Source: Persicitalea sp038235275 (GTDB taxonomy: Bacteria; Bacteroidota; Bacteroidia; Cytophagales; Spirosomataceae). Taken from it: DNA of 64,000 nucleotides. How positions within the stretch are numbered: the first letter of the stretch is position 1; the number at the start of each line of letters is the position of its first letter. This document shows positions 1-8,838 of this stretch, piece after piece. The notes below the pieces were generated by a model. That model saw only the letters and a program-made list of their open reading frames with translations. It was not told the DNA's origin and made no database searches. Where the stretch lies: contig JBBSUC010000013.1 of assembly GCA_038235275.1 (NCBI GenBank), positions 1 to 64,000 of the forward strand, given 5' to 3'. Made by a program: the position numbers and the translations under genes.

Positions 1-564
1 CGCCGAAGCAGGGCGAAAACAAACCTCCCCTGGTCAGTCGGGCCATCCCCGACCAGCAGGGCCGGGTCGGTCAGCCGTTTGCTTACGAGATCGCAGCGGG
101 AACCTTCACGGACCCCGACGGCACAATCGCGAGCATTTCGGCCAAAGGCCTGCCCGAGGGCATCGCGCTGACTGGCAGCAAACTGTCGGGCAGCCCCACG
201 ACCAGCGGCGAGTACAGCGTGACGATCACGGCCCGCGATGACAAAGGGGCCGAAGTATCGGCGCAGTTTAAATTGACGGTAGCGCCGAAGCAGGGCGAAA
301 ACAAACCTCCCCTGGTCAGTCGGGCCATCCCCGACCAGCAGGGCCGGGTCGGTCAGCCGTTTGCTTACGAGATTGCGGCGGGAACCTTCACGGATCCCGA
401 CGGCACAATCGTGAGTATTTCGGCCAAAGGCCTGCCCGAGGGCATCGCGCTGACTGGCAGCAAACTGTCGGGCAGCCCCGTAGCGATTGGCGAATATAGT
501 GTGACGGTCACGGCCCGCGATGACAAAGGGGCCGAAGTTTCGGCGCAATTTAAGCTGACGGTAG
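1..564 (+). repeat. Two 282-bp tandem repeats (94 codons each)
   Basis: Bases 1-282 and 283-564 align without gaps with about 20 differences; the first 90 or so bases of each copy are identical. The period is an exact multiple of three and matches one Ig-like domain. Many differences are silent, and the amino-acid changes cluster in one short loop near the middle-right of the unit. The array probably continues to the left of the window, so copy number may be wrong in a short-read assembly. Confidence 0.93.
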
Positions 565-2930
565 AGAATACACCGGGTCAAAACGTATTCAGCCTGTTTC
601 AGGCCGGTAATTTCCTCACCCGCCGCTTTCTGCATTATATCGCGGACGGCGACACGCTGCGGGGCGACGACGCGAAGACGATCGTCAATATCCTGGTTTC
701 GCCTAAGACCGGGGCGGTGGGCAGCTACTCGTTCAAGATGGAAGGCCCATACTCGATAGGCAGCACCGACAACAAAGCCCCGTATGGGGTGTTCGGCGAC
801 AATGGCGGCGTAGTATTTACGGCGGGTCGCTATACGCTCACCGTGCAATCTTACGAGAGCGTTGATCTCAAAGGCACCCGACTGAGCGACGAAACCATCC
901 ATTTCGTGGTGATTGACGACGAAACCAACCGCAACCTCTCCCCAGTGTTGTTAAAGCCGCCCGTGGAATTGTTTGCCAAAGTCGGTGGGATCTACACCCA
1001 CCGTCTGCCGGACAGCACTTTCGTAGACCCGGATGGCGTGATTAACTCTTTCGTTATCACGGATCTGCCCGACGGACTCAAAGGCGACGGTACGCTCATC
1101 ACGGGTACGCCCACCAAGAAAGGAGTGTTTACGACCAAAGTCCGCGTGACGGACAACGGCGATGGTGTGGCTGAAACTTCGTTCAAGTTCACCGTTTCGG
1201 CGGACAACCTGCCGCCCGTCATCAGCGGCAATATTACCGACCAGATCGCCCCGGTCAACCAACCTTTTAGCTACACCATTCCGGAAAACGTATTTAGTGA
1301 CCCCGATGGAATTATTGCTTCCGTTTCTATCCTCGGATTACCGGAGGGAATGACCAGTAGTGGCCGAACGATGTCGGGTACGCCGATCAAAGCGAGCAGG
1401 TACCAGTTGGTAGCGGTGGCCGAAGACAACGCCGGTGCTACCACCCAGATTACTTTCAGCCTAACCGTGGTAGGTGCCAACCAACCGCCGCTGGTAGCCA
1501 GGGCAATCAACGACCAAGTGGCCGACAGCAGCTCTGCGTACCGCTACGTGATTCCATCGGGTACATTTATCGATTTGGACGGAAAAATCGCTCGCCTCGA
1601 AATTTCGGGGCTGCCGAACCAGTTGGCAGCGAAGGGCGATACGATCAGTGGAATTCCCACTCAGGTGGGTCAGTACACCGTTATTGTCAAAGCCTTTGAT
1701 GATAAAGAGGCCGCTGTGCAGCTTACTTTCCGACTTACGGTGCGCGGTAACCGCCCGCCGCTGGTAGTCAGGGCAATCAATGACCAGGTAGCTGACACCA
1801 ACGCCGTGTACCGCTTCGTGATTCCGGCGAGTACATTCATCGATACGGATGGAAAAATCGTTCGCCTCGAAATATCCGGCTTACCCGCCGGCCTAAGCGC
1901 CCAGGGCGACACGATCAGCGGACGTCCGACCCAGGTGGGAGAGTTTTCTGTGACTGTCCGCGCCTTCGACGACAAGAAAGCCTCCGTCCAAGTTGCCTTC
2001 AAGCTAACGGTGCGCGGAGGCAATACACCGCCAGTGGCCGACCCGATTCCTGATTTGATAGCGATTGTGGGGCAGATTTTTCGCTTTGACGTGAAGAAGT
2101 ATTTCAAAGATACCGATGGCTCCGTTGCGTCGGTTACCTACGCATCGGCCCTGCCGCCCGGCGTTACAGCTGATGGCTCGCTGCTGGCCGGCAACCCCGC
2201 CGCTGCGGGAGATTATCCTATGAAGGTGGTGGCAAAAGACGACAAAGGGGCATCAGTTACGGTAGAGTTTACCATACGCGTACAGCGGCCCGAACTGCAC
2301 GTAGTTCTGTACGAGTCCGGGCAGCAGCCGAAAATAGTACGGGAAATCGCCAACGCCGACATCATTCCCCTGAGCACCTTGCCCGCGAGTCTCGACCTTT
2401 TCGTAGAAAGTAATGCTGAGATCAGCGTGGTGGCCTTCGAACTGACAGGCCCAGTTGGTAAGAAGAGCACCGACGAGGCAGCACCCTTTGGCTTGTACGG
2501 CGACGGGGCCGGCTTCAAGCCTCAGGTAGGCACCTATAAGCTGAAAGTGACCGCCTACCGCAACAACGCGGTAGTAGCCACTAGAACCATTCAGTTCGAT
2601 ATTATAAAGGCCAGCAACGCGCCAGTACGGCTGGGCGTGGAGGAGCCTAATGTGTTCCCGATGGTGGAACTGTGGAAGCCCTTTCCAAATCCCTTTGTGA
2701 ATATTGTCAAAGTACAGCTGGCCGAAGGTACTATTCCCAAAACCGTGGAAGTGCTGTCGGTGGAGGGTCGGAGTACACTACTTGGGCCATCGAAGTGGCG
2801 TATGGAGCGCTCGCTGCTCGAGGCGGATCTGACGGAGGAAACTTCGCAGCCAGGCATCTACCTGTTGCGAATTACAGCAGCAGACGGCAAGGCCCGTACA
2901 TTGCGGATTATGAAGACGGCGGGAAAATAA
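1..2930 (+). CDS. T9SS-secreted multi-Ig (He_PIG/cadherin-like) surface protein, 5' end outside window
   Basis: The reading frame is open from the left edge (codons start at base 3), so the N-terminus and signal peptide are missing. Visible modules in order: two nearly identical Ig-like units (1-564), a distinct module (about 565-945) containing ADGDTLRGDD and APYGVFGDNGG, five more divergent Ig-like units (about 946-2285) each with a PP start, a DPDG or DTDG turn and a GDTISGxPT-type motif, a second copy of the distinct module (about 2286-2610, APFGLYGDGAG), then a T9SS type A sorting domain (about 2655-2927) with PNPF near its start, GIYLLRI and a final MKTAGK. The Ig units resemble the putative-Ig He_PIG or dystroglycan-type cadherin-like families, which form stalks in surface proteins. 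Inferred role: exported by type IX secretion and anchored at the cell surface as an adhesin or stalk. No catalytic domain is visible here; one may lie upstream. Confidence 0.85.
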   Translation, partial: PKQGENKPPLVSRAIPDQQGRVGQPFAYEIAAGTFTDPDGTIASISAKGLPEGIALTGSKLSGSPTTSGEYSVTITARDDKGAEVSAQFKLTVAPKQGENKPPLVSRAIPDQQGRVGQPFAYEIAAGTFTDPDGTIVSISAKGLPEGIALTGSKLSGSPVAIGEYSVTVTARDDKGAEVSAQFKLTVENTPGQNVFSLFQAGNFLTRRFLHYIADGDTLRGDDAKTIVNILVSPKTGAVGSYSFKMEGPYSIGSTDNKAPYGVFGDNGGVVFTAGRYTLTVQSYESVDLKGTRLSDETIHFVVIDDETNRNLSPVLLKPPVELFAKVGGIYTHRLPDSTFVDPDGVINSFVITDLPDGLKGDGTLITGTPTKKGVFTTKVRVTDNGDGVAETSFKFTVSADNLPPVISGNITDQIAPVNQPFSYTIPENVFSDPDGIIASVSILGLPEGMTSSGRTMSGTPIKASRYQLVAVAEDNAGATTQITFSLTVVGANQPPLVARAINDQVADSSSAYRYVIPSGTFIDLDGKIARLEISGLPNQLAAKGDTISGIPTQVGQYTVIVKAFDDKEAAVQLTFRLTVRGNRPPLVVRAINDQVADTNAVYRFVIPASTFIDTDGKIVRLEISGLPAGLSAQGDTISGRPTQVGEFSVTVRAFDDKKASVQVAFKLTVRGGNTPPVADPIPDLIAIVGQIFRFDVKKYFKDTDGSVASVTYASALPPGVTADGSLLAGNPAAAGDYPMKVVAKDDKGASVTVEFTIRVQRPELHVVLYESGQQPKIVREIANADIIPLSTLPASLDLFVESNAEISVVAFELTGPVGKKSTDEAAPFGLYGDGAGFKPQVGTYKLKVTAYRNNAVVATRTIQFDIIKASNAPVRLGVEEPNVFPMVELWKPFPNPFVNIVKVQLAEGTIPKTVEVLSVEGRSTLLGPSKWRMERSLLEADLTEETSQPGIYLLRITAADGKARTLRIMKTAGK

Positions 2931-2992
2931 GAAGGCAGCCCAGTAGAACACATGGCCTAGTCTGTTCGTTGTAAAAAAAAAACATAACGAAC

Positions 2993-4189
2993 ATGATACT
3001 TACAATCCATAAAGCATTGGCCTGGTCGGTACTATTTTTATTCGTCGCCTGTGGCAATGGACAGGACAACGGATTGGGCAATCCCGTAAATCCCGCGCCT
3101 TCCGGGGCAGTCAGCTATAAGGTGACGGAGGCTTTCCCGGCTTTGAAATTCGACGATCCGGTGGAGCTGGTCAACGCCGGTGATGGCAGCAAACGCCTCT
3201 TTGTGGTGGAGCAGAAGGGCACGATTCGCTACTTCGATGCGACAGCGAAGCCTTCTTCGGCCACGCTCTTTCTCGATATAAAAAATAAAGTAAAAAGTGG
3301 CGGCGAGATGGGGCTGTTGGGCCTGGCCTTTCACCCCGATTTCAAAACCAACGGTTATATTTACGTCAATTACACCCGCGATAGCCCCCGCGAGTCGGTC
3401 ATTGCCCGTTACAAAGTGAGCAATCCCGCCACGGGTGCCGCCGACCCCGGCAGCGAAACCATCCTGCTCACCTACGCCCAGCCGTATGCTAACCACAACG
3501 GCGGGGCGGTGCATTTTGGGCCGGATGGCTACCTCTACCTCTCGACGGGTGATGGTGGCAGCGGCGGCGATCCCAAGAACAACGCCCAGGACAAGACCAG
3601 CCTGTTGGGTAAAATCCTGCGGCTCAAAGTGGAAGGCACCGAAAAGGGCAACTACGGCATTCCGGCGGACAACCCATTTGTCAATAATCAGGATGGCGCA
3701 CGGGAAGAAATCTACGCTTACGGGCTGCGCAATCCGTGGCGGATCAGTTTCGACCCTATCACCAAAAAACTGTGGGCGGGGGATGTGGGCCAAAACCAGA
3801 TCGAAGAAATCGACATCATAGAAAAGGGTGGCAACTACGGTTGGCGACTGAAAGAGGCCGACGACTGCTACAACCCCAAAGACAATTGCCAACAACCCGG
3901 TCTGATCGACCCCGTCTGGGACTACACTCACGCCAACGGCGACATTTCCATCACGGGTGGCTACGTGTATCGCGGCAAGAAGCTGCCCGGCCTGGTCGGA
4001 AAATACGTGTACGGCGACTACGCCAGCGGGCGGATTTGGGCGCTGGAAGTACCTGCCAACGGATCGGTCAAGAACGATTTGGTCGTCAATAAATCCGCCT
4101 CGATTTCTGCCTTCGGCGTGGATGAGCAGAACGAACTGTACCTTCTCGATTACAGCGGGGGCAAAGTTTTGACGCTTACCGCTGAATAG
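2993..4189 (+). CDS. PQQ-dependent sugar dehydrogenase family lipoprotein (GSDH, glucose/sorbosone dehydrogenase)
   Basis: 398 residues. The N-terminus is a lipoprotein signal (hydrophobic stretch, then lipobox FVAC at about residue 20), so the protein is probably membrane-anchored in the periplasm or outer membrane. The body matches the GSDH six-bladed beta-propeller family: a typical start around EAFPALKFDDPVEL, then MGLLGLAFHPDF, HNGGAVHFGPDG, STGDGG and GLRNPWRISFDP, which form the PQQ and calcium site in soluble glucose and aldose-sugar dehydrogenases. These enzymes oxidise the C1 hydroxyl of aldoses and pass electrons to an external acceptor; the substrate cannot be read here. It stands alone, 62 bases after the surface-protein gene, and converges on the DUF1080 gene with only 10 bases between stops. 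Confidence 0.88.
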   Translation: MILTIHKALAWSVLFLFVACGNGQDNGLGNPVNPAPSGAVSYKVTEAFPALKFDDPVELVNAGDGSKRLFVVEQKGTIRYFDATAKPSSATLFLDIKNKVKSGGEMGLLGLAFHPDFKTNGYIYVNYTRDSPRESVIARYKVSNPATGAADPGSETILLTYAQPYANHNGGAVHFGPDGYLYLSTGDGGSGGDPKNNAQDKTSLLGKILRLKVEGTEKGNYGIPADNPFVNNQDGAREEIYAYGLRNPWRISFDPITKKLWAGDVGQNQIEEIDIIEKGGNYGWRLKEADDCYNPKDNCQQPGLIDPVWDYTHANGDISITGGYVYRGKKLPGLVGKYVYGDYASGRIWALEVPANGSVKNDLVVNKSASISAFGVDEQNELYLLDYSGGKVLTLTAE

Positions 4190-4199
4190 CCATTGTTTT

Positions 4200-4907
4200 T
4201 TACGAGTCGGACAGTTTTTTGATGGGCGTCAGCAGCACTTTCCTGAATTCCACTTCCGATCCTTCCGACTGTAACGCGATATGGCCGCTGCTGGCCGTGG
4301 CATCGTAGCCGTAGTTGACGTAATCGCCGTTCATCCACACCTTGATCGAATTGCCCAAGCACTCGATGGTCAGCTTGTTCCACTCGCCCACGGGCTTTTC
4401 CGAGCCGTCGGTCAGGTTGGGAATTCGGCGCAGTTTATCGCCGTTGACGCCCCATTTTTCCTTCGGTCCCCGGCGTTTTTCCATGTCGGGTACCACGATA
4501 TCTTCCTGAATACACCAGAAATCGCCCGCGTTGGTGTGCATCATCTGCACCTCGATAGATTTGGGAAACATATCGTACAGCGCGCGCGGCGTCGACACGA
4601 ACACCAGCGCTCCGCAGTTGCCGGGCTTGCCCGCGAAGCGGTACTCCAGTTCCAGCCGGAAATTCTGGTAAGTGCCATCGGTAATGAGATGCCCGCCGGG
4701 CGTGCCAAGGCTGACCAGCATTTTATCACGGACAACAAACGGCATGATGGCTTTGGCGTCAGTGTCCATCGCGGGAACATCGGCGTGCCAGCCGCTGAGG
4801 TTTTTGCCGTTAAACAGACTTTTGCTATCGGGTTGGGTACGCGTGCAGGTAGTAGCACCGCACGATACGACGACTATGAGCCAAAGAAGGAAATTTGCTT
4901 TTTTCAT
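4200..4907 (-). CDS. DUF1080 (3-keto-disaccharide hydrolase family) lipoprotein
   Basis: About 235 residues from the ATG at 4907, chosen because it begins directly with a signal peptide (MKKANFLLWLIVVVSCG); an ATG 36 bases further upstream would add a non-signal leader. The body has the DUF1080 hallmarks SLFNGKNLSGW near the start, GGHLITDGTYQNFRLELEYR, and GHIALQSEGSEVEFRKV near the end, a concanavalin-like jelly-roll. Characterised relatives act on 3-keto-glycosides, cleaving oxidised sugars; activity here is inferred. A TAacTTTG box on the minus strand at 5003-5010 would give a leader of roughly 90 bases. It is convergent with the sugar dehydrogenase, and both could act in periplasmic sugar oxidation and cleavage. 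Confidence 0.87.
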   Translation of the reverse strand: MKKANFLLWLIVVVSCGATTCTRTQPDSKSLFNGKNLSGWHADVPAMDTDAKAIMPFVVRDKMLVSLGTPGGHLITDGTYQNFRLELEYRFAGKPGNCGALVFVSTPRALYDMFPKSIEVQMMHTNAGDFWCIQEDIVVPDMEKRRGPKEKWGVNGDKLRRIPNLTDGSEKPVGEWNKLTIECLGNSIKVWMNGDYVNYGYDATASSGHIALQSEGSEVEFRKVLLTPIKKLSDS

Positions 4908-5002
4908 GAATCGGTAAATTCTGTTGCTAAGGATCTTACGCATTTCAACTATCTACCGCTCCTTCGATGTACCGAAGATCATTCGTCAGATAAGTTCAAA
5001 AA

Positions 5003-5010
5003 CAAAGTTA
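5003..5010 (-). promoter_or_regulatory. Candidate -7 box (TAACTTTG) for the DUF1080 gene
   Basis: Minus-strand TAACTTTG matches the Bacteroidota -7 consensus TAnnTTTG, about 95 bases before the start codon at 4907. No clear TTG is visible at the -33 position. Confidence 0.4.
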
Positions 5011-5030
5011 GCGGCGTAGGGCTAATTTAG

Positions 5031-5038
5031 TACTTTTG
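5031..5038 (+). promoter_or_regulatory. Candidate -7 box (TACTTTTG) for the broken esterase gene
   Basis: TACTTTTG fits TAnnTTTG exactly and lies 75 bases before the ATG at 5114. The -33 element is weak (TTAG around 5008). It faces away from the box at 5003-5010, making a compact divergent promoter pair. Confidence 0.4.
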
Positions 5039-5113
5039 TGTACCTTTTAAAAGCCGATAGTTGCCAGAACTACCGGGCAAAAGGGATGAACGCAGAAGTT
5101 ATAGATCATTTTT

Positions 5114-6173
5114 ATGGGAAAGCGTACCTTCGGAGCCTGGCTGGCCATGGTTCTCGTTTTCGGATTTAATCACAAATCCAGCGCGCAGAGTTTTGGCCCG
5201 GCCGTTTTCGATCAGCTTCCCCGCAACTTTCAACTCTACGCCCGCAACGACAGCAATCAGGCAGCCGTTCCTATTTCCGGGGCAGTTAATGCATTGGGCT
5301 ATCGCTCTGTTTCGGTCGTGGTTTACCGCAACAAACAGCCGACGGCCTACCTGAGCAGCCCGCTGACTTACGCGGGAAAATACAGCGTGGTATGCTTTAA
5401 TTTTAATCCCAAAATCAAAGCTGAACTAGCCGACTACGATTTTGCGGTGTACGTCCGTCGGGACTCGGCGGACTCCACACTGGTGTTGCGCCGGGACGAC
5501 ATCGTGGCAGGCGACTTTTACGTGCTTCATGGACAATCCAATGCCATTTCTGTTAAGTTGGATGCCAAAGACATTCCATTTTTCGAGCAAGTACTGCCGG
5601 ACCGTGGCGCGGGTTCCCGATGGCGACCCGAACTACTACGCTAGCGACACGCTATGGATAGAGTCGCAAGCCTCGTGGCCTTCGGTGGGCGTGTGGGGCC
5701 TCGATCTGCAAAGGCGGATTCTGCAAGAGTACAAAGTTCCCACCTGTGTCATCAACGGAGCCGTGCCGGGGTCGGGCATCCAAAAGCACATTTTACGTGA
5801 TTCCAGTTCGGTGCACACGATTTATGAGCTGCTGCGATTTCGAATAAGGAAATCGGGGACAAGCCGTATCCGTGCTTTCTTCTGGTTGCAAGGCGAGGAG
5901 GACGTGCTGGCCGAGCTTCCGGGATACACCCAAAAATTCGATACGCTGTACCATTATTGGCAGCAGGACTACCCGATGGTGGACACCTTCGTGGTGCTGC
6001 AAACCAATCTGCTTACTAATCCTAACCCCGAGGCAGGCGTAATTCGTGACTTCCATCTGAATCAGGCTGTCCGATCGGTGTTATCAGTTCAGGGATTGCC
6101 CCCGGCCAGGTACCTGCTGCTATTCCGAGACGAAAAAGGCGGGCGGTCGTCCTGTTCTATGATGGTCGAGTAA
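5114..6173 (+). pseudogene. SASA/sialate O-acetylesterase-type carbohydrate esterase, frameshifted and probably truncated
   Basis: The first frame (5114-5644) starts with a signal peptide (LAMVLVFGF...SSAQS) and reaches the SGNH-type block HGQSNA. Homology then continues in the next frame to 6173: RTVARVPDGDPNYY, GAVPGSGIQKH and the WLQGEED block (compare WxQGExD of the SASA family). The change of frame falls near 5570-5600 and equals one extra base or two missing bases. The downstream part ends soon after FHLNQAV, with no recognisable C-terminal Asp/His block of the catalytic triad and none of the C-terminal region usual in Bacteroidota homologues. Two independent defects argue for a true pseudogene, although a sequencing error could explain the frameshift alone. 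Confidence 0.78.
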
Positions 6174-6277
6174 GCCATCGGCTGCTGACAATCACTTCTT
6201 TTGTCGAGGTTGCAGAGGACAAAGTAAATTTCCTGTCAAAATCCCTTCTTTGTGATATTTCAGTATAAAAAGCAAAA

Positions 6278-8572
6278 ATGAAACGTAACTTTTGGCTCGC
6301 AGGCAGCCTGGCGGCTGTGTTGTTTTTGGTAATCACCTGCACCCGCAGCGTACAGACGCCCGGCCAGTCGCAGGAAGCGGTGCTTCCCGAGTCCGGCTTC
6401 GCCACGGCCCGCACCGTGGACGAAAACCCCTCCCCTGCCCCCTTGACGCCGGAGCAGGCCCTGCTTTCCTTCCGTTTGCCCAAGGGCTACCACCTCGAAC
6501 TCGTTGCCAGCGAGCCGATGGTTACCGAACCGGTTGCCATTGCCTGGGACGGCAACGCCCGAATGTACGTAGCCCAGATGGAAACCTACATGCAAGACGT
6601 GGAAGGCACGGGCGAACACGAACCCACCAGCCGCATTCTGTTATTGGAAGATACCAATAATGACGGCAAAATGGACAAGCGTTCGGTCTTCATCGACAAG
6701 TTGATGCTGCCGCGTGCCATCCTCTGCGTGGGCCACGAACTGCTGGTAAATGAAACCGATACCTACGACATGTACGCTTACAAAGATACCAACGGTGACG
6801 GCGTGGCTGACCAAAAGCGACACGTCTATAAAGTAGGGCGCAAGGCTCCCGGCAACCTCGAACACCAGCGCAGCGGCCTGGACTGGAACCTCGACAACTG
6901 GATTTATCTTACCGTGGACCCGGTGCGTTTCCGTTATAAGAACGGGATGATCGAGGCCGATTCGCTCACCAGCGGTAACCTGGGGCAGTGGGGCCTTACC
7001 CACGACGACTACGGGCGGCTGTATTTCAGCCAGGGTGGGGCCGAGAACGCGGGCATCGGCTTTCAGATCAACCCGAAATACGGCCAGCTCAATTTCCGCG
7101 ATGCCTACGACGAAGCTAATTTTAGTCCCGTTTGGCCCATCATCAAAACGCCCGACGTGCAGGGGGGCGTGAAGCGCCTGCGCCCCGATACTACCCTCAA
7201 CCACTTTACGTCGGGTAACGGCCAGTCCATTTTCCGGGGCGACCGTCTACCTAAAACGCTGCTCGGCGATTACCTCATCGCCGAACCCGTAGCCCGCATC
7301 ATCCGCCGCGCCAGGGTAGTGAACAAAGCGGGCAAGACGACGCTGGAAAACGTGTACGATCATGAAGAATTCATTGCTTCGTCGGACATGAATTTCCGAC
7401 CCGTGAATACCTACACGGGACCCGATGGCTGCCTTTACATTGTGGACATGAACCGGGGCATTATTCAGGAAGCCACCTGGGTTGGCAAAGACAGCTACCT
7501 TCGCCCGCAGGTGCAGCGGCTGGGACTGGACGACAACAAGCAGCGCGGTCGCATCTACCGCCTGGTGTACGATGGCCTGAAACCCGGCCCAACGCCCCGG
7601 ATGCTGGACGAAACGACGGCCCAACTCGTGCCGCACCTCGACCACCCCAACGGCTGGTGGCGCGACAACGCTCAAAAAGAAATTGTGATTCGGGGAGACA
7701 AATCGGTAGTCCCGGTGCTGCGGCAAATGGCCCTGGGAGAGAAAGTAACGCTATCCCGCGCGCCTTCGGCCCTCGGCCAGCTCCATGCTCTCTGGACGCT
7801 CGAAGGACTGGATGCGGTGGACAAGGAATTACTCTTAGCGCTGATGCAGTCGCCCGACGCGCAGCTACGGCGGGCGGCGGTCTGGAACAGCGAACCTTTT
7901 CTCAAAAAAGAGGATGCGCAAACAATTGCGCGACTGGAAACCCTGAAAAACGATGCCAGCTACGACGTCCTCACGCAGTTGGTACTTTCGTTGAATGACA
8001 GTCAGTCGCCCAAAGCGAAGACGATCAGACAGGATATTTTGGCCAAAAACGCCGACAACGAAATGCTGGCCGCCGTACGGGAAAGTCAGGAAAAAAACGA
8101 AGCCGTTCGCACCTACGGTTCGCGGCTGGGTAAACTGGACGCCGCCAGCCGAAAAAGGGTAATGGACGGAGCAATCACTTTTAAGTCGCTCTGCGCCACC
8201 TGCCACGGGGCCGACGGCAAGGGCTCACCAACCAACCTGGCCCCGGTACTGTCGGGAAATTCTCGGCGGATGCTGGTCAAGAAGGAGGAGGAAATCAGAA
8301 TCCTACTGCACGGCCTGACGGGGCCGATCGAGGGCAAAACCTACCCCGACATGATGCCGCCGATGGGGGCCAACAGCGACGAGTGGATTGCTTCCGTCCT
8401 GAGCTACATCCGTTACGACCTGGCCTACGAGGGCCAAAATCCGCCCCGTAACAATCCCGAACTTATAGAAAGAATAATGGTGAAGCCGGAAGAAGTCAGC
8501 AAAATCAGAAACTTGACCGCCGGTCGCGACCACGTCTGGACCTGGGAAGAGTTGAACAAAGCCGCGCAATAG
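6278..8572 (+). CDS. PVC-type heme-binding dehydrogenase: beta-propeller, HEAT-like helices, C-terminal cytochrome c
   Basis: 764 residues. Lipoprotein signal at the start (lipobox VITC around residue 20). The N-terminal half is an NHL/sorbosone-type propeller of the PVC-type membrane-bound dehydrogenase family (LPKGYHLELVASEP, EPVAIAWDGNARMYVAQM, EDTNNDGKMDK, VDMNRGIIQEATW). A helical HEAT-like stretch follows (about residues 440-600), then a cytochrome c domain with CATCH at residues 639-643 and an MMPPMG segment suited to the axial methionine. It probably oxidises a sugar or alcohol in the periplasm and passes electrons to the attached heme; the substrate is unknown. A strong terminator follows 33 bases after the stop. 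A larger relative lies at 48966-52409. Confidence 0.87.
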   Translation: MKRNFWLAGSLAAVLFLVITCTRSVQTPGQSQEAVLPESGFATARTVDENPSPAPLTPEQALLSFRLPKGYHLELVASEPMVTEPVAIAWDGNARMYVAQMETYMQDVEGTGEHEPTSRILLLEDTNNDGKMDKRSVFIDKLMLPRAILCVGHELLVNETDTYDMYAYKDTNGDGVADQKRHVYKVGRKAPGNLEHQRSGLDWNLDNWIYLTVDPVRFRYKNGMIEADSLTSGNLGQWGLTHDDYGRLYFSQGGAENAGIGFQINPKYGQLNFRDAYDEANFSPVWPIIKTPDVQGGVKRLRPDTTLNHFTSGNGQSIFRGDRLPKTLLGDYLIAEPVARIIRRARVVNKAGKTTLENVYDHEEFIASSDMNFRPVNTYTGPDGCLYIVDMNRGIIQEATWVGKDSYLRPQVQRLGLDDNKQRGRIYRLVYDGLKPGPTPRMLDETTAQLVPHLDHPNGWWRDNAQKEIVIRGDKSVVPVLRQMALGEKVTLSRAPSALGQLHALWTLEGLDAVDKELLLALMQSPDAQLRRAAVWNSEPFLKKEDAQTIARLETLKNDASYDVLTQLVLSLNDSQSPKAKTIRQDILAKNADNEMLAAVRESQEKNEAVRTYGSRLGKLDAASRKRVMDGAITFKSLCATCHGADGKGSPTNLAPVLSGNSRRMLVKKEEEIRILLHGLTGPIEGKTYPDMMPPMGANSDEWIASVLSYIRYDLAYEGQNPPRNNPELIERIMVKPEEVSKIRNLTAGRDHVWTWEELNKAAQ

Positions 8573-8605
8573 CGATCTGTTTAAGTTTTAAAAAATATTT
8601 ACCGG

Positions 8606-8635
8606 GCCGTGAGATTTTTTTCTCGCGGCTTTTTT
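8606..8635 (+). terminator. Rho-independent terminator after the PVC-type dehydrogenase
   Basis: A 9-bp stem (8606-8614 with 8621-8629, one G-T wobble) closes a T6 loop and is followed by a run of six T. The remaining bases up to 8838 (about 200) are AT-rich with no gene that I can support; they presumably carry the promoter of the next gene, but no clean TAnnTTTG box is visible. Confidence 0.82.
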
Positions 8636-8838
8636 CATTGATTACAAACCAGTTATGCCAAATTACAACCCAGCTTCCTGTATTTATTTCATAGACAAGA
8701 ATAAACCCTCGGCCCTACCTCCCTTCTAATCCGCATACTTTTCAAAAAAGCTTTGAGAAGGCCGAAGAATAAACATTTTTCACCCGCTCTACCTGGTTTT
8801 TTAATTAAAAATAAGGACGAGCCAAACTTGAAGAAATC

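Noticed and set aside
1..564. CRISPR array
   Set aside because: The repeats are long, coding and in frame, with no spacers of uniform length and no cas genes.
3038..3931. Minus-strand open frame opposite the sugar dehydrogenase
   Set aside because: No motif or start context; the opposite strand encodes a complete GSDH protein.
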